Source: Pseudomonadota bacterium
GTDB lineage: Bacteria; Pseudomonadota; Alphaproteobacteria; Sphingomonadales; Sphingomonadaceae
DNA length: 14,405 nucleotides
Reading direction: 5' to 3'
Assembly (NCBI GenBank): GCA_029781465.1
Contig: JAKOWQ010000200.1
Span: 1-14,405, forward strand
The notes beneath the pieces were generated by a model. It worked only from the letters and a program-made list of their open reading frames with translations. It did not search any database and was not told the origin of the DNA. Position 1 is the stretch's first letter, and the number at the start of each line of letters is the position of its first letter. Shown in pieces: positions 1-6,672 of this stretch. The position numbers and the translations under genes are program-made.

Positions 1-294
1 CACGCAAACGAGGCCGGCGGGCTTTCGGGTGCGCCCCTGCGCGAACTCGCCCAGCAGCGCTTGCGCGATTTCCGCAAGGCAACCGGCGGGGCGCTGCCGC
101 TGATCGGGGTTGGCGGAATCGCCAGCGCCGAGCACGCCTGGGAACGGATCCGTGCCGGGGCCAGCCTGGTCCAGCTCTATTCGGCGATGGCCTATGAAGG
201 ACCCGGAATCGCGGGCCGGATCGTTCGGGGCCTCGAGCGGCTGATGCGCCGCGATGGCTTTGCCACCATTGCCGAAGCGGTCGGAAGCGAATAG
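1..294 (+). CDS. pyrD: Dihydroorotate dehydrogenase (quinone), C-terminal part
   Basis: This is the 3' end of a class 2, membrane-associated dihydroorotate dehydrogenase, which oxidises dihydroorotate to orotate with quinone as acceptor in pyrimidine synthesis. The frame is open from base 1 to a TAG at 292-294, giving 97 residues, so the N-terminal two thirds lie outside the window. Family signatures are GGLSGAPL near the start, the FMN-phosphate-binding stretch LIGVGGIASAEHAWERI, and LVQLYSAMAYEGPGI, which matches the C-terminal strand and helix of the TIM barrel. The next gene begins 11 bases after the stop, so the two may be co-transcribed. The catalytic Ser region and the quinone-binding helices are not visible. 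Confidence 0.95.
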   Translation, partial: HANEAGGLSGAPLRELAQQRLRDFRKATGGALPLIGVGGIASAEHAWERIRAGASLVQLYSAMAYEGPGIAGRIVRGLERLMRRDGFATIAEAVGSE

Positions 295-305
295 CACTGG
301 CAGGC

Positions 306-2033
306 ATGAAGCTTCGCCTGATCGCCGCCATTGCCGCCCCGCTGCTTGCCGGGGCCTGCGCATCCACCCCCGCTCCGCTCGCCAGCGCGCCAGCGCGAAC
401 CGAGCAAGCCTATGGCGCGGGCATGGTCAGCGCGGCCGACCCGCGCGCCGCCGATGCGGGGGTGCAGATGCTGCGCCAGGGCGGCAACGCCACCGACGCG
501 GCGATCGCGGTGATGCTGGCGTTGACCGTGGTCGAGCCGCAAAGCTCGGGGATCGGCGGCGGCGGCCTCTACGTCGAGACAGACCCCATGGGCCAGGTGA
601 TGACCATCGACGGGCGCGAAAAGGCCCCGGCTGCGGCGCATCCCAGGTGGTTCTTCAAGGATGGCAAGCTGCTGTCCTACTCCGAAGCGGTTCCGGGCGG
701 GACCAGCGTGGGCGTTCCGGGCAATATCGCGCTGGCGGCCAAGGCCCACAAGGAACACGGCAAGCTGCCTTGGGCGGCACTGTTCCAGCCGGCGATCAGA
801 TTGGCCAGCGACGGCTTCGTCATCACCCCGCGGCTCAACGGCATGCTCAAGAGCAGCGCGCATGTCGCCGGGTTCACCCCCGACGGTCAGGCCTTGTTCT
901 ACGACGGCGCGGGCCAGCCACTCGCGGTCGGCACCACGGTCAGGAATCCGGCGCTCGCGGCGACTCTTCAGGCCGTGGCCGATCAGGGCCCCAAGGCATT
1001 CTATTCCGGAGCCAATCCGCGCGCGATTGTCGCCAGGGTGACCACCGCGCCGCGCAATCCCGAACCGATGACCGAGGCCGATGTCGCCGCCTACGAGGCC
1101 AAGGACCGTGCGCCGGTCTGCGGGACCTACCGGCAATACAGGATTTGCGGGATGGGCCCGCCCAGCTCGGGCGGAACCACGGTGATCGCCACGCTCAAGA
1201 TGCTCGAACGCTTCGATCTGCACGGCTTGGGCAAGGATTCGCCCACTGCCTGGCACCTGATCGCCGAATCGATGCGCCTCGCCTATGCCGATCGGGCGCG
1301 CTACACCGCCGACGCCGATTTTGTCCCGGTTCCGGTCGCTGGCCTGATCGATCCGGCCTATCTTGCCGCGCGCGGTGCGGCGATCGATCCGGGCAAGTCC
1401 ATTGCGGCGGTCAGCGCCGGCACGCCGCCCGGCGCGGAGAAGCTCAGCCTGGCCGATCCCGCCCTGGCCGAGGAATACGGCACCTCGCATTTCGTCGCGA
1501 TCGACCGCAGCGGCCATGCCGTGTCCTATACCTCGACGATCGAAAGCCCGTTCGGATCGGGGCTGATGGTTGGCGGCTATTTCCTCAACAACGAGCTGAC
1601 CGATTTCGACATGAACCCCGAACTCGATGGCAAGATGGTTGCCAACCGGGTCGAGGGAGGCAAGCGCCCGCGTTCCTCGATGAGCCCGACGCTGGTGTTC
1701 GGACCCGACGGCAAGCTGCGCCTGGCGGTCGGCGCGGCGGGCGGGGCGACGATCCCGGCGCAGGTGATCCGGGCGATCATCGGTGTGCTCGATTGGGACA
1801 TGGGCGCGCAGGATGCGCTGGGTCTGCCGGTAATCTTCGCGCCCGGGATCGATGTGGTGTTCGTCGAGCAGGGTTCCTCGCTCGAGGCGATGATTCCGGC
1901 ACTCAAGGCATTGGGCCACGATCAGGTTGTGCCCCGCGGATTGCCGCTCAAGGCGAATGCGATCGAAGTGGTCGGCGGAGAATTGCGCGGCGCGGCCGAT
2001 CCCCGCAGCGAAGGGCGCGCGCTGGGTGAATAG
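306..2033 (+). CDS. ggt: Gamma-glutamyltransferase (gamma-glutamyltranspeptidase), exported
   Basis: This 575-residue N-terminal nucleophile hydrolase should cleave or transfer the gamma-glutamyl group of glutathione and related amides in the periplasm. The predicted autoprocessing and nucleophile residue is Thr393 in EYGTSHFVAIDRSG, which would split the precursor into a large and a small subunit. Other family marks are Arg104 in DGREKAP (substrate carboxylate binding), SSGIGGGG near 80-87, NNELTDFD, KRPRSSMSPTLV and the glycine-rich GAAGGATI (oxyanion region). The length is normal for the family. The N-terminus is a signal peptide with Cys18 after AGA. This could be a lipoprotein site, but the -3 residue is Ala instead of the usual Leu, so ordinary signal peptidase I cleavage is also possible. 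A short GGCAGG lies just before the ATG. Periplasmic glutathione salvage is the likely role; other gamma-glutamyl substrates cannot be excluded. Confidence 0.95.
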   Translation: MKLRLIAAIAAPLLAGACASTPAPLASAPARTEQAYGAGMVSAADPRAADAGVQMLRQGGNATDAAIAVMLALTVVEPQSSGIGGGGLYVETDPMGQVMTIDGREKAPAAAHPRWFFKDGKLLSYSEAVPGGTSVGVPGNIALAAKAHKEHGKLPWAALFQPAIRLASDGFVITPRLNGMLKSSAHVAGFTPDGQALFYDGAGQPLAVGTTVRNPALAATLQAVADQGPKAFYSGANPRAIVARVTTAPRNPEPMTEADVAAYEAKDRAPVCGTYRQYRICGMGPPSSGGTTVIATLKMLERFDLHGLGKDSPTAWHLIAESMRLAYADRARYTADADFVPVPVAGLIDPAYLAARGAAIDPGKSIAAVSAGTPPGAEKLSLADPALAEEYGTSHFVAIDRSGHAVSYTSTIESPFGSGLMVGGYFLNNELTDFDMNPELDGKMVANRVEGGKRPRSSMSPTLVFGPDGKLRLAVGAAGGATIPAQVIRAIIGVLDWDMGAQDALGLPVIFAPGIDVVFVEQGSSLEAMIPALKALGHDQVVPRGLPLKANAIEVVGGELRGAADPRSEGRALGE

Positions 2034-2130
2034 GCCGCTTGCCGCTCCGGCCAAGCCGTCCTAGCAAGGCCGCAACGACAAGGGTGGCACACCGCCCGGG
2101 GGAAGGGGACGCTGGAAGGGGCCGAGCGAC

Positions 2131-3939
2131 GTGGTGGACATTTCCGATATTCCAACCGCCAGGAATCTGGTCGAACTGCTGTTGGCCCGCGCCGATGCGC
2201 GCGGTGAGGCGCCGTTCCTGTGGGCCAAGCGCGACGGTGCGTGGCATCCGATTTCCTGGGCAGAGGCCGTGCGGCAGATCAGCGCCCTGGCCGAATCGCT
2301 GCGGCGGATCGGCCTGAAGGACGGCGACCGGGTGATGCTGGTTTCCGAAAATCGGCCCGAATGGTGCATCGCCGATTTCGCTATCATGGCCGCCGGGTGC
2401 GTCACCGTTCCTACCTACACCACCAATACCGAGCGCGACCACCTGCACATTCTCGACAATTCGGGAGCACGGGCGGTGATCGTTTCCAACGACAAGCTGG
2501 CCAAACCCCTGCTCCCTGCGGTGCTGCGGTCGGGCCAGGCCCAGTTCGTGATCGGGATCGAACCGCTGCGCATCGCCCAGACCAGCGGGTTCGAATACCA
2601 TGAATGGGCCGCGATGCTGGCCGGTGACGCCGCGATCGCGCGCGGAAAGGTCAACAAGCGGATCGCGAAGATCGGGCGCGCCGACATGGCCTGCATCATC
2701 TATACCAGCGGCACCGGCGGGGCGCCGCGCGGGGTGATGCTTCCCCACGGATCGATGCTTTGCAACGTCGATGGCGCGGCGCGGGTGCTGAACGAGGATT
2801 TCGGGCTGGATGAGGACGAGGTGTTCCTCTCGTTCCTGCCGCTGTCGCATTCCTACGAGCATTCCGGCGGGCAGATGTTGCCGATCGGGGTCGGCGCGCA
2901 GATCTACTACGCCGAGGGGCTGGAAAAACTCGCATCCAACATCGAGGAAGTACGCCCGACGGTGATGGTGGTGGTGCCCCGCCTGTTCGAGGTGCTTCGC
3001 GCGCGGATCATGAAGCAGATCGAGAAGCAGGGCAAACTCGCCAACTACATGATGACCCGGGCGATGGGGATCGGTTCGCTCAAGGCCCAGGGACGCAAGC
3101 GGCTGCGCGACAAGCCGATGAACCTGCTGATCGACAAGGCATTGCGCCCCAAGATCCGCGCCAAATTCGGCGGGCGGATGAAGGCGATGGTTTCAGGCGG
3201 GGCACCGCTCAATCCCGATATCGGGGTGTTCTTCGATGCGATGGGGCTGACCCTGCTGCAAGGCTATGGCCAGACCGAGGCCGGGCCGGTGGTGGCCTGC
3301 AACCGTCCCGCCGCCGGGCTCAAGATGGACACGGTCGGCCCGCCGCTCCACGGGGTCGAAGTGAAGATCGCCGAAGATGGCGAAATCCTGGTGCACGGCG
3401 AGCTGGTGATGCTGGGCTACTGGCGTAACGAGGCCGAAACCGCGCGCACGCTGGTGGACGGGTGGCTCCACACTGGCGACATCGGCCATATCGACGAGGC
3501 CGGGCGGCTGGTGATAACCGACCGCAAGAAGGACATGATCGTCAACGACAAAGGCGACAATATCTCGCCTCAGAAGATCGAGGGCATGCTGACCCTGCAA
3601 ACCGAAATTGCCCAGGCGATGGTGGTGGGCGACCGGCGCCCCTACGTGGTCGGCCTGATCGTCCCCGATGCCGAGTGGGCGCTCGAATGGGCCCAGGCCA
3701 ATGACGAGAAGTTCGATCTCGCCGCGCTGCAGGACCTGCCCTCCTTCCGCAGCGCGGTGCGCGCGGCGATCGACCGGGTCAACCAGGATCTCTCGGTGAT
3801 CGAGAAGGTCCGCCAGTTCACCTTCGCCGACGAAGCTTTCGGGATCGAGAACGAGGAAATGACCCCCAGCCTCAAGATCCGCCGCCACAAGCTCAAGGAG
3901 CGCTATGGCGAGCGGCTCGACGGGTTGTACAAGGGGTAG
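2131..3939 (+). CDS. Long-chain acyl-CoA synthetase, AMP-forming
   Basis: This adenylate-forming enzyme would activate fatty acids to acyl-AMP and then to acyl-CoA for beta-oxidation or lipid synthesis, in the cytoplasm or at the inner membrane. It has 602 residues, typical of the FadD15/FAA1-like branch. Motifs in order are the P-loop YTSGTGGAPRG at 191-201, GYGQTE at 378-383, HTGD with Asp450 (ribose binding), DRKKDMIVNDKGDNISP in the hinge region, and Lys582 in TPSLKIRRHKL, which matches the conserved adenylation lysine of the C-terminal lid. The P-loop has Gly and Arg where the family consensus has Thr and Lys. The start is GTG at 2131, or the next codon GTG at 2134, with GGAAGGGG at 2114-2121 as ribosome binding site. 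It lies 97 bases after ggt, so it may have its own promoter. The exact chain-length preference cannot be read from sequence. Confidence 0.93.
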   Translation: MVDISDIPTARNLVELLLARADARGEAPFLWAKRDGAWHPISWAEAVRQISALAESLRRIGLKDGDRVMLVSENRPEWCIADFAIMAAGCVTVPTYTTNTERDHLHILDNSGARAVIVSNDKLAKPLLPAVLRSGQAQFVIGIEPLRIAQTSGFEYHEWAAMLAGDAAIARGKVNKRIAKIGRADMACIIYTSGTGGAPRGVMLPHGSMLCNVDGAARVLNEDFGLDEDEVFLSFLPLSHSYEHSGGQMLPIGVGAQIYYAEGLEKLASNIEEVRPTVMVVVPRLFEVLRARIMKQIEKQGKLANYMMTRAMGIGSLKAQGRKRLRDKPMNLLIDKALRPKIRAKFGGRMKAMVSGGAPLNPDIGVFFDAMGLTLLQGYGQTEAGPVVACNRPAAGLKMDTVGPPLHGVEVKIAEDGEILVHGELVMLGYWRNEAETARTLVDGWLHTGDIGHIDEAGRLVITDRKKDMIVNDKGDNISPQKIEGMLTLQTEIAQAMVVGDRRPYVVGLIVPDAEWALEWAQANDEKFDLAALQDLPSFRSAVRAAIDRVNQDLSVIEKVRQFTFADEAFGIENEEMTPSLKIRRHKLKERYGERLDGLYKG

Positions 3940-3942
3940 TCC

Positions 3943-3952
3943 GGCCTAGGCC
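3943..3952. repeat. Perfect 10-base palindrome GGCCTAGGCC between convergent stops
   Basis: GGCCTAGGCC lies just after the acyl-CoA synthetase stop and contains the minus-strand stop codon (bases 3946-3948) of the unknown 175-residue protein. With only 6 bases between the two genes, no intrinsic terminator fits here. The palindrome has no loop and no T-tract, so I do not call it a terminator. Confidence 0.4.
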
Positions 3953-4473
3953 GCTTCCTTCTCTACCCATTCGGGATAGAAGCTGGGCGCCCGGGCCGAC
4001 CAGCCCGGCGCGGTGGCGGCGGCTTCGCTGATCGACTGGAGCAGGTGCTTGCGCCGGTCGGGGCGGATTTGCGGCAAAGCGGCGGCAGCGCAGAAGGCGC
4101 TGGGCAGAAACGGCCGCGCCTCGGGGCCGAGCAGCCGTTCGTAGAGAAAACGGAAGGCGGAGAAGCACTCGATCCGCTCCTGCGCGAGGTCGAAGGCGGC
4201 GAGGCGCACCAGCTTGCCGATGAAGCTTTCGATCCCCTCAAGCCCGCTGTCCGAAGGGACCGCGCCGCGCAGGGTCTTCAATTCCTGGTAGACCACGTAC
4301 TGGCTGCGGATCGAAGCGTTCTCCGACGCATCGCGCGCCCACAACTTGAACGCGTCCTGCCGCCCGAGGCCAATATCGAGGCTGCGCTTGATATAGCGCT
4401 GCTCTCCGGCCGAGAAGCTGGCGAATTCGCGCAGTTCGGCGATGGTCAGCGAAGCGGTGCCGGTGTTGCCCAT
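3946..4473 (-). CDS. Conserved-looking protein of unknown function, 175 residues
   Basis: I do not recognise this protein. It is predicted soluble and mostly helical, with no signal peptide or membrane segment. It starts MGNTGTASLTIAELREFASF, has a charged middle (ERIECFSAFRFLYERLL around 99-115) and ends in a Pro/Trp-containing tail (FYPEWVEKEAA). No catalytic motif stands out. Coding is supported by the ATG at 4473 with TGGGGA seven bases upstream, by high G+C at third positions, and by the gene filling the space up to the convergent acyl-CoA synthetase, whose stop is 6 bases away. Its upstream region, shared with a divergent methyltransferase, carries CtrA-like half-sites, so cell-cycle control is possible. 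The plus-strand open frame over the same bases lacks any recognisable feature. Confidence 0.75.
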   Translation of the reverse strand: MGNTGTASLTIAELREFASFSAGEQRYIKRSLDIGLGRQDAFKLWARDASENASIRSQYVVYQELKTLRGAVPSDSGLEGIESFIGKLVRLAAFDLAQERIECFSAFRFLYERLLGPEARPFLPSAFCAAAALPQIRPDRRKHLLQSISEAAATAPGWSARAPSFYPEWVEKEAA

Positions 4474-4513
4474 GATCTTATCCCCAGTTGCACTGGAGGC
4501 AGATCACCAGAAT

Positions 4514-4536
4514 ATGGTTATGATCCCGTTAACCAT
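4514..4536. promoter_or_regulatory. Inverted CtrA-like half-sites in a divergent intergenic region
   Basis: ATGGTTA at 4514-4520 and TAACCAT at 4530-4536 form a perfect 7-base inverted repeat with a 9-base spacer. On the plus strand, 4529-4536 reads TTAACCAT, the 8-base motif reported for CtrA-controlled promoters in Caulobacter and relatives. The other arm read on the minus strand is ATAACCAT, one mismatch away. The element lies 41 bases upstream of the 175-residue gene and 64 bases upstream of the methyltransferase start, and could control either. It is not the full TTAA-N7-TTAA direct arrangement, so the factor is inferred. Confidence 0.4.
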
Positions 4537-4600
4537 AGGGGCTGACGGCCGGTTGCCATCGAACCCCTGGAATTGGCCCGAGCACGAAGGAAGGATTGCC

Positions 4601-5203
4601 ATGGCTGAATTCGATGCCGCGACTTTGGCCTTCTATGCGAGCGAGGCGCCTGATTACGCGGCGAGCGGCCCTGGGGGCATCGGGCGCCACCTCGATCCGT
4701 TCCTCGAAAGGCTGGCTCCCGGCGCGCGGGTGCTTGAACTGGGCTGCGGGTCAGGGCGGGATGCGGCGCACATGGAAGCGCTTGGCTTCCGGGTCGAACC
4801 GACCGACGGTGTCCCCGAAATGGCCGCCCAGGCCCAAGCGCGGTTGGGTCGGCCGGTGCGCGTGATGCGCTTTGACGAGCTTGAAGTGGTGGAGGTCTAT
4901 GACGGCATTGTCGCGGCCTATTCGCTGCTCCACGTCCCGCGCAGCGGGCTGACCGGGGTGCTGGCCCGTGTCTGGCGGGCACTGAAACCGGGCGGCTGGC
5001 ATGTCGCGACCTACAAGACCGCCGGAGCCGAGGGACGCGACCGTCTGGGGCGCTACTACAACTATCTGAGCGAGGCTGAGCTGCGCGGCTACTACGCCGA
5101 AGCCGGTCCCTGGTCGCAGGTCGAAACCGAAACCGGCGAAGGGCGGGGCTATGAGGGCGGCGAATCGCGCTTCGTGATCATCACCCTGCGCAAGGCGGTC
5201 TAG
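4601..5203 (+). CDS. Class I SAM-dependent methyltransferase, substrate unknown
   Basis: This 200-residue cytoplasmic protein has a complete small-molecule-type Rossmann methyltransferase core. Motif I is VLELGCGSGRD at 44-54 (SAM binding). The second strand ends VEPTDGVPEM, with Asp69 likely contacting the SAM ribose. YDGIVAAYSLLHVP at 100-113 matches motif II, and LKPGGW at 128-133 matches motif III. The C-terminal part (LSEAELRGYYAEAG) resembles the strand 6-7 region of generic methyltransferases. The ATG at 4601 is chosen because GAAGGAAGG at 4586-4594 is a good ribosome binding site and homology begins here; an upstream in-frame ATG at 4442 would run across the opposite gene and its promoter. 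The TAG overlaps the stop of the convergent thiS-thiG gene. The substrate cannot be predicted. Confidence 0.88.
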   Translation: MAEFDAATLAFYASEAPDYAASGPGGIGRHLDPFLERLAPGARVLELGCGSGRDAAHMEALGFRVEPTDGVPEMAAQAQARLGRPVRVMRFDELEVVEVYDGIVAAYSLLHVPRSGLTGVLARVWRALKPGGWHVATYKTAGAEGRDRLGRYYNYLSEAELRGYYAEAGPWSQVETETGEGRGYEGGESRFVIITLRKAV

Positions 5204-6183
5204 ATCAGGCCGGCGAGCGGGCTGGAGGGATCCGCGTACTTGCGCGTTGCCATGCGGCCCGAAAGATAGGCGTGGCGTCCGGCCTCGACCGCGAGCTTCA
5301 TCGCGCGGGCCATGCGCAGCGGATCCTTTGCCTCGGCGATCGCGGTGTTCATCAGCACCCCGTCGCAGCCCAGTTCCATCGCTACGGCGGCATCGCTGGC
5401 GGTGCCGACCCCGGCATCGACCAGCACCGGCACCGAAGCACCCTCGACGATCAGGCGGATCGTCACCCGGTTCTGGATCCCCAGCCCCGATCCGATCGGC
5501 GCGCCCAGCGGCATCACCGCCACCGCGCCAGCGCTTTCGAGCTGCTTGGCCGCGATCGGATCGTCAACGCAGTAGACCATCGGCGCGAAGCCTTCACCCG
5601 CCAGCACTTCGCAAGCCTTCAGCGTCTCGCGCATGTCGGGATAGAGCGTGCGCGCCTCGCCCAGCACTTCGAGCTTGACCAGATCCCAGCCGCCCGCCTC
5701 GCGCGCGAGCCGCAAGGTCCGGATCGCTTCCTCGGCAGTGAAGCACCCGGCGGTGTTGGGCAGGTAGGTGATCTTTTTCGGATCGATGAAATCGGTCAGC
5801 ATCGGCGCCTTGGGATCGCTGACGTTGACCCGGCGCACCGCGACGGTGACGATTTCCGCCCCGCTTGCTTCCACCGCCGCCGCATTCTGGGCGAAATCCT
5901 TGTACTTGCCGGTGCCGACGATCAGCCGCGAGGTGAAAGTGCGCCCGGCGACGGTCCATGTATCGTCCTCGCCCTGCCCGCCGCCAACGAAATGGACGAT
6001 CTCGAGCACGTCGCCGTCGCCAAGCGGGGCATCGGCCAGGGTTGAGCGGGGCACGATATCCCCGTTGCGCTCGACCGCGACCTTGGCCGGATCCAGCTCC
6101 AGCGCGCGGACCAGATCGGCGATTGAACCCGGAGCAGCGCGCCGGGGCTCGCCGTTGACGATGAGATTGAGCGAGGCGGTCAT
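5200..6183 (-). CDS. thiG: ThiS-ThiG fusion: sulfur carrier protein and thiazole synthase
   Basis: This single 327-residue chain joins two thiamine-pathway proteins. Residues 1-68 are ThiS, a ubiquitin-fold sulfur carrier ending FVGG. Residues from about 74 on are ThiG, which builds thiazole phosphate from deoxyxylulose phosphate, dehydroglycine or iminoglycine, and ThiS thiocarboxylate. ThiG marks are LIVGTGKYKDF, NTAGCFTAEEAIR, Lys170 in VKLEV (Schiff base with the sugar phosphate), PLGAPIGSGLG and LVDAGVGTASDAA. The Gly-Gly that must carry the thiocarboxylate is internal, followed by GQGEDD. No in-frame start codon lies at the junction, so this is a true fusion. Such chains are annotated in sphingomonads as bifunctional sulfur carrier/thiazole synthase. 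The gene follows the MerC-like gene by 16 bases. Confidence 0.95.
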   Translation of the reverse strand: MTASLNLIVNGEPRRAAPGSIADLVRALELDPAKVAVERNGDIVPRSTLADAPLGDGDVLEIVHFVGGGQGEDDTWTVAGRTFTSRLIVGTGKYKDFAQNAAAVEASGAEIVTVAVRRVNVSDPKAPMLTDFIDPKKITYLPNTAGCFTAEEAIRTLRLAREAGGWDLVKLEVLGEARTLYPDMRETLKACEVLAGEGFAPMVYCVDDPIAAKQLESAGAVAVMPLGAPIGSGLGIQNRVTIRLIVEGASVPVLVDAGVGTASDAAVAMELGCDGVLMNTAIAEAKDPLRMARAMKLAVEAGRHAYLSGRMATRKYADPSSPLAGLI

Positions 6184-6199
6184 GCCCCGCAGATAGCGT

Positions 6200-6583
6200 T
6201 CAGTTCGTCTGACGCAAGTTGCGGATGTGCGCCCAGCCCAGCAGGGTCACCCCGCCGATGGTCAGAACAGCCTCAGCCGAACCGTGGCCGACGAACAGCG
6301 CCAGCGCCATCAGCGCTATACCGACCAGGCCGACTTGCAACGGACGCGGATCGCCATGACGCGCGACGCCGATCGCTAGGGTTGCCGCGCCGACCAGCAC
6401 CGCAAGCGCCAGGCCGACCCGGTGGATCGCCGGAGCAAGCAGCACCTCGCCGCCCAGCCCCAGCCCGGTGACGAGCAGCAGCCCGGCAAGACAATGCAGG
6501 GCGCAAAGCCCGGAAAGGACCACGCCGAGCCGGTCAAGCCGGTTGCGAATCAGGACGAAAGCACTGCGCATTGCGAGGGCCAT
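6200..6583 (-). CDS. MerC-domain small membrane protein
   Basis: This 127-residue inner-membrane protein has about four hydrophobic segments (roughly 20-42, 48-72, 82-99 and 103-118). The start of the first carries DRLGVVLSGLCALHC, with Cys27 and Cys31 as a CxxxC pair. This arrangement resembles the MerC family, whose characterised members import mercuric ions. Chromosomal stand-alone MerC-like proteins are common in sphingomonads and are not necessarily mercury transporters: no merR, merA, merT or merP lies nearby. The start is ATG 6583 or the in-frame ATG at 6571; neither has a clear ribosome binding site. It lies 16 bases upstream of thiS-thiG, suggesting an operon, and is divergent from heme A synthase. 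The function is uncertain, and a metal or thiol-related role is a guess from the cysteine pair. Confidence 0.75.
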   Translation of the reverse strand: MALAMRSAFVLIRNRLDRLGVVLSGLCALHCLAGLLLVTGLGLGGEVLLAPAIHRVGLALAVLVGAATLAIGVARHGDPRPLQVGLVGIALMALALFVGHGSAEAVLTIGGVTLLGWAHIRNLRQTN

Positions 6584-6672
6584 GTATGAGACGATGTAAC
6601 ATTCTGCAAGGGGCCTGTGAAAACTTGCGCAACCCGCTTGCGCTTTGCGTGGAGCCGAAGCAGGGGAAAACC

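Noticed and set aside
192..2054. Minus-strand open frame of 620 codons opposite ggt, and a plus-strand frame at 254-2029
   Set aside because: Both are shadows of the ggt gene in GC-rich DNA: Arg/Gly/His-rich translations with no domain, while the ggt frame carries the full set of family motifs.
4442..4600. Upstream ATG extending the methyltransferase by 53 residues
   Set aside because: It would start inside the opposite gene and span the shared promoter; ATG 4601 has GAAGGAAGG in front and begins the fold.
6571..6672. Upstream ATG adding 34 residues to heme A synthase
   Set aside because: The extension is not family-like, overlaps the divergent MerC-like gene, and lacks the ribosome binding site that precedes ATG 6673.
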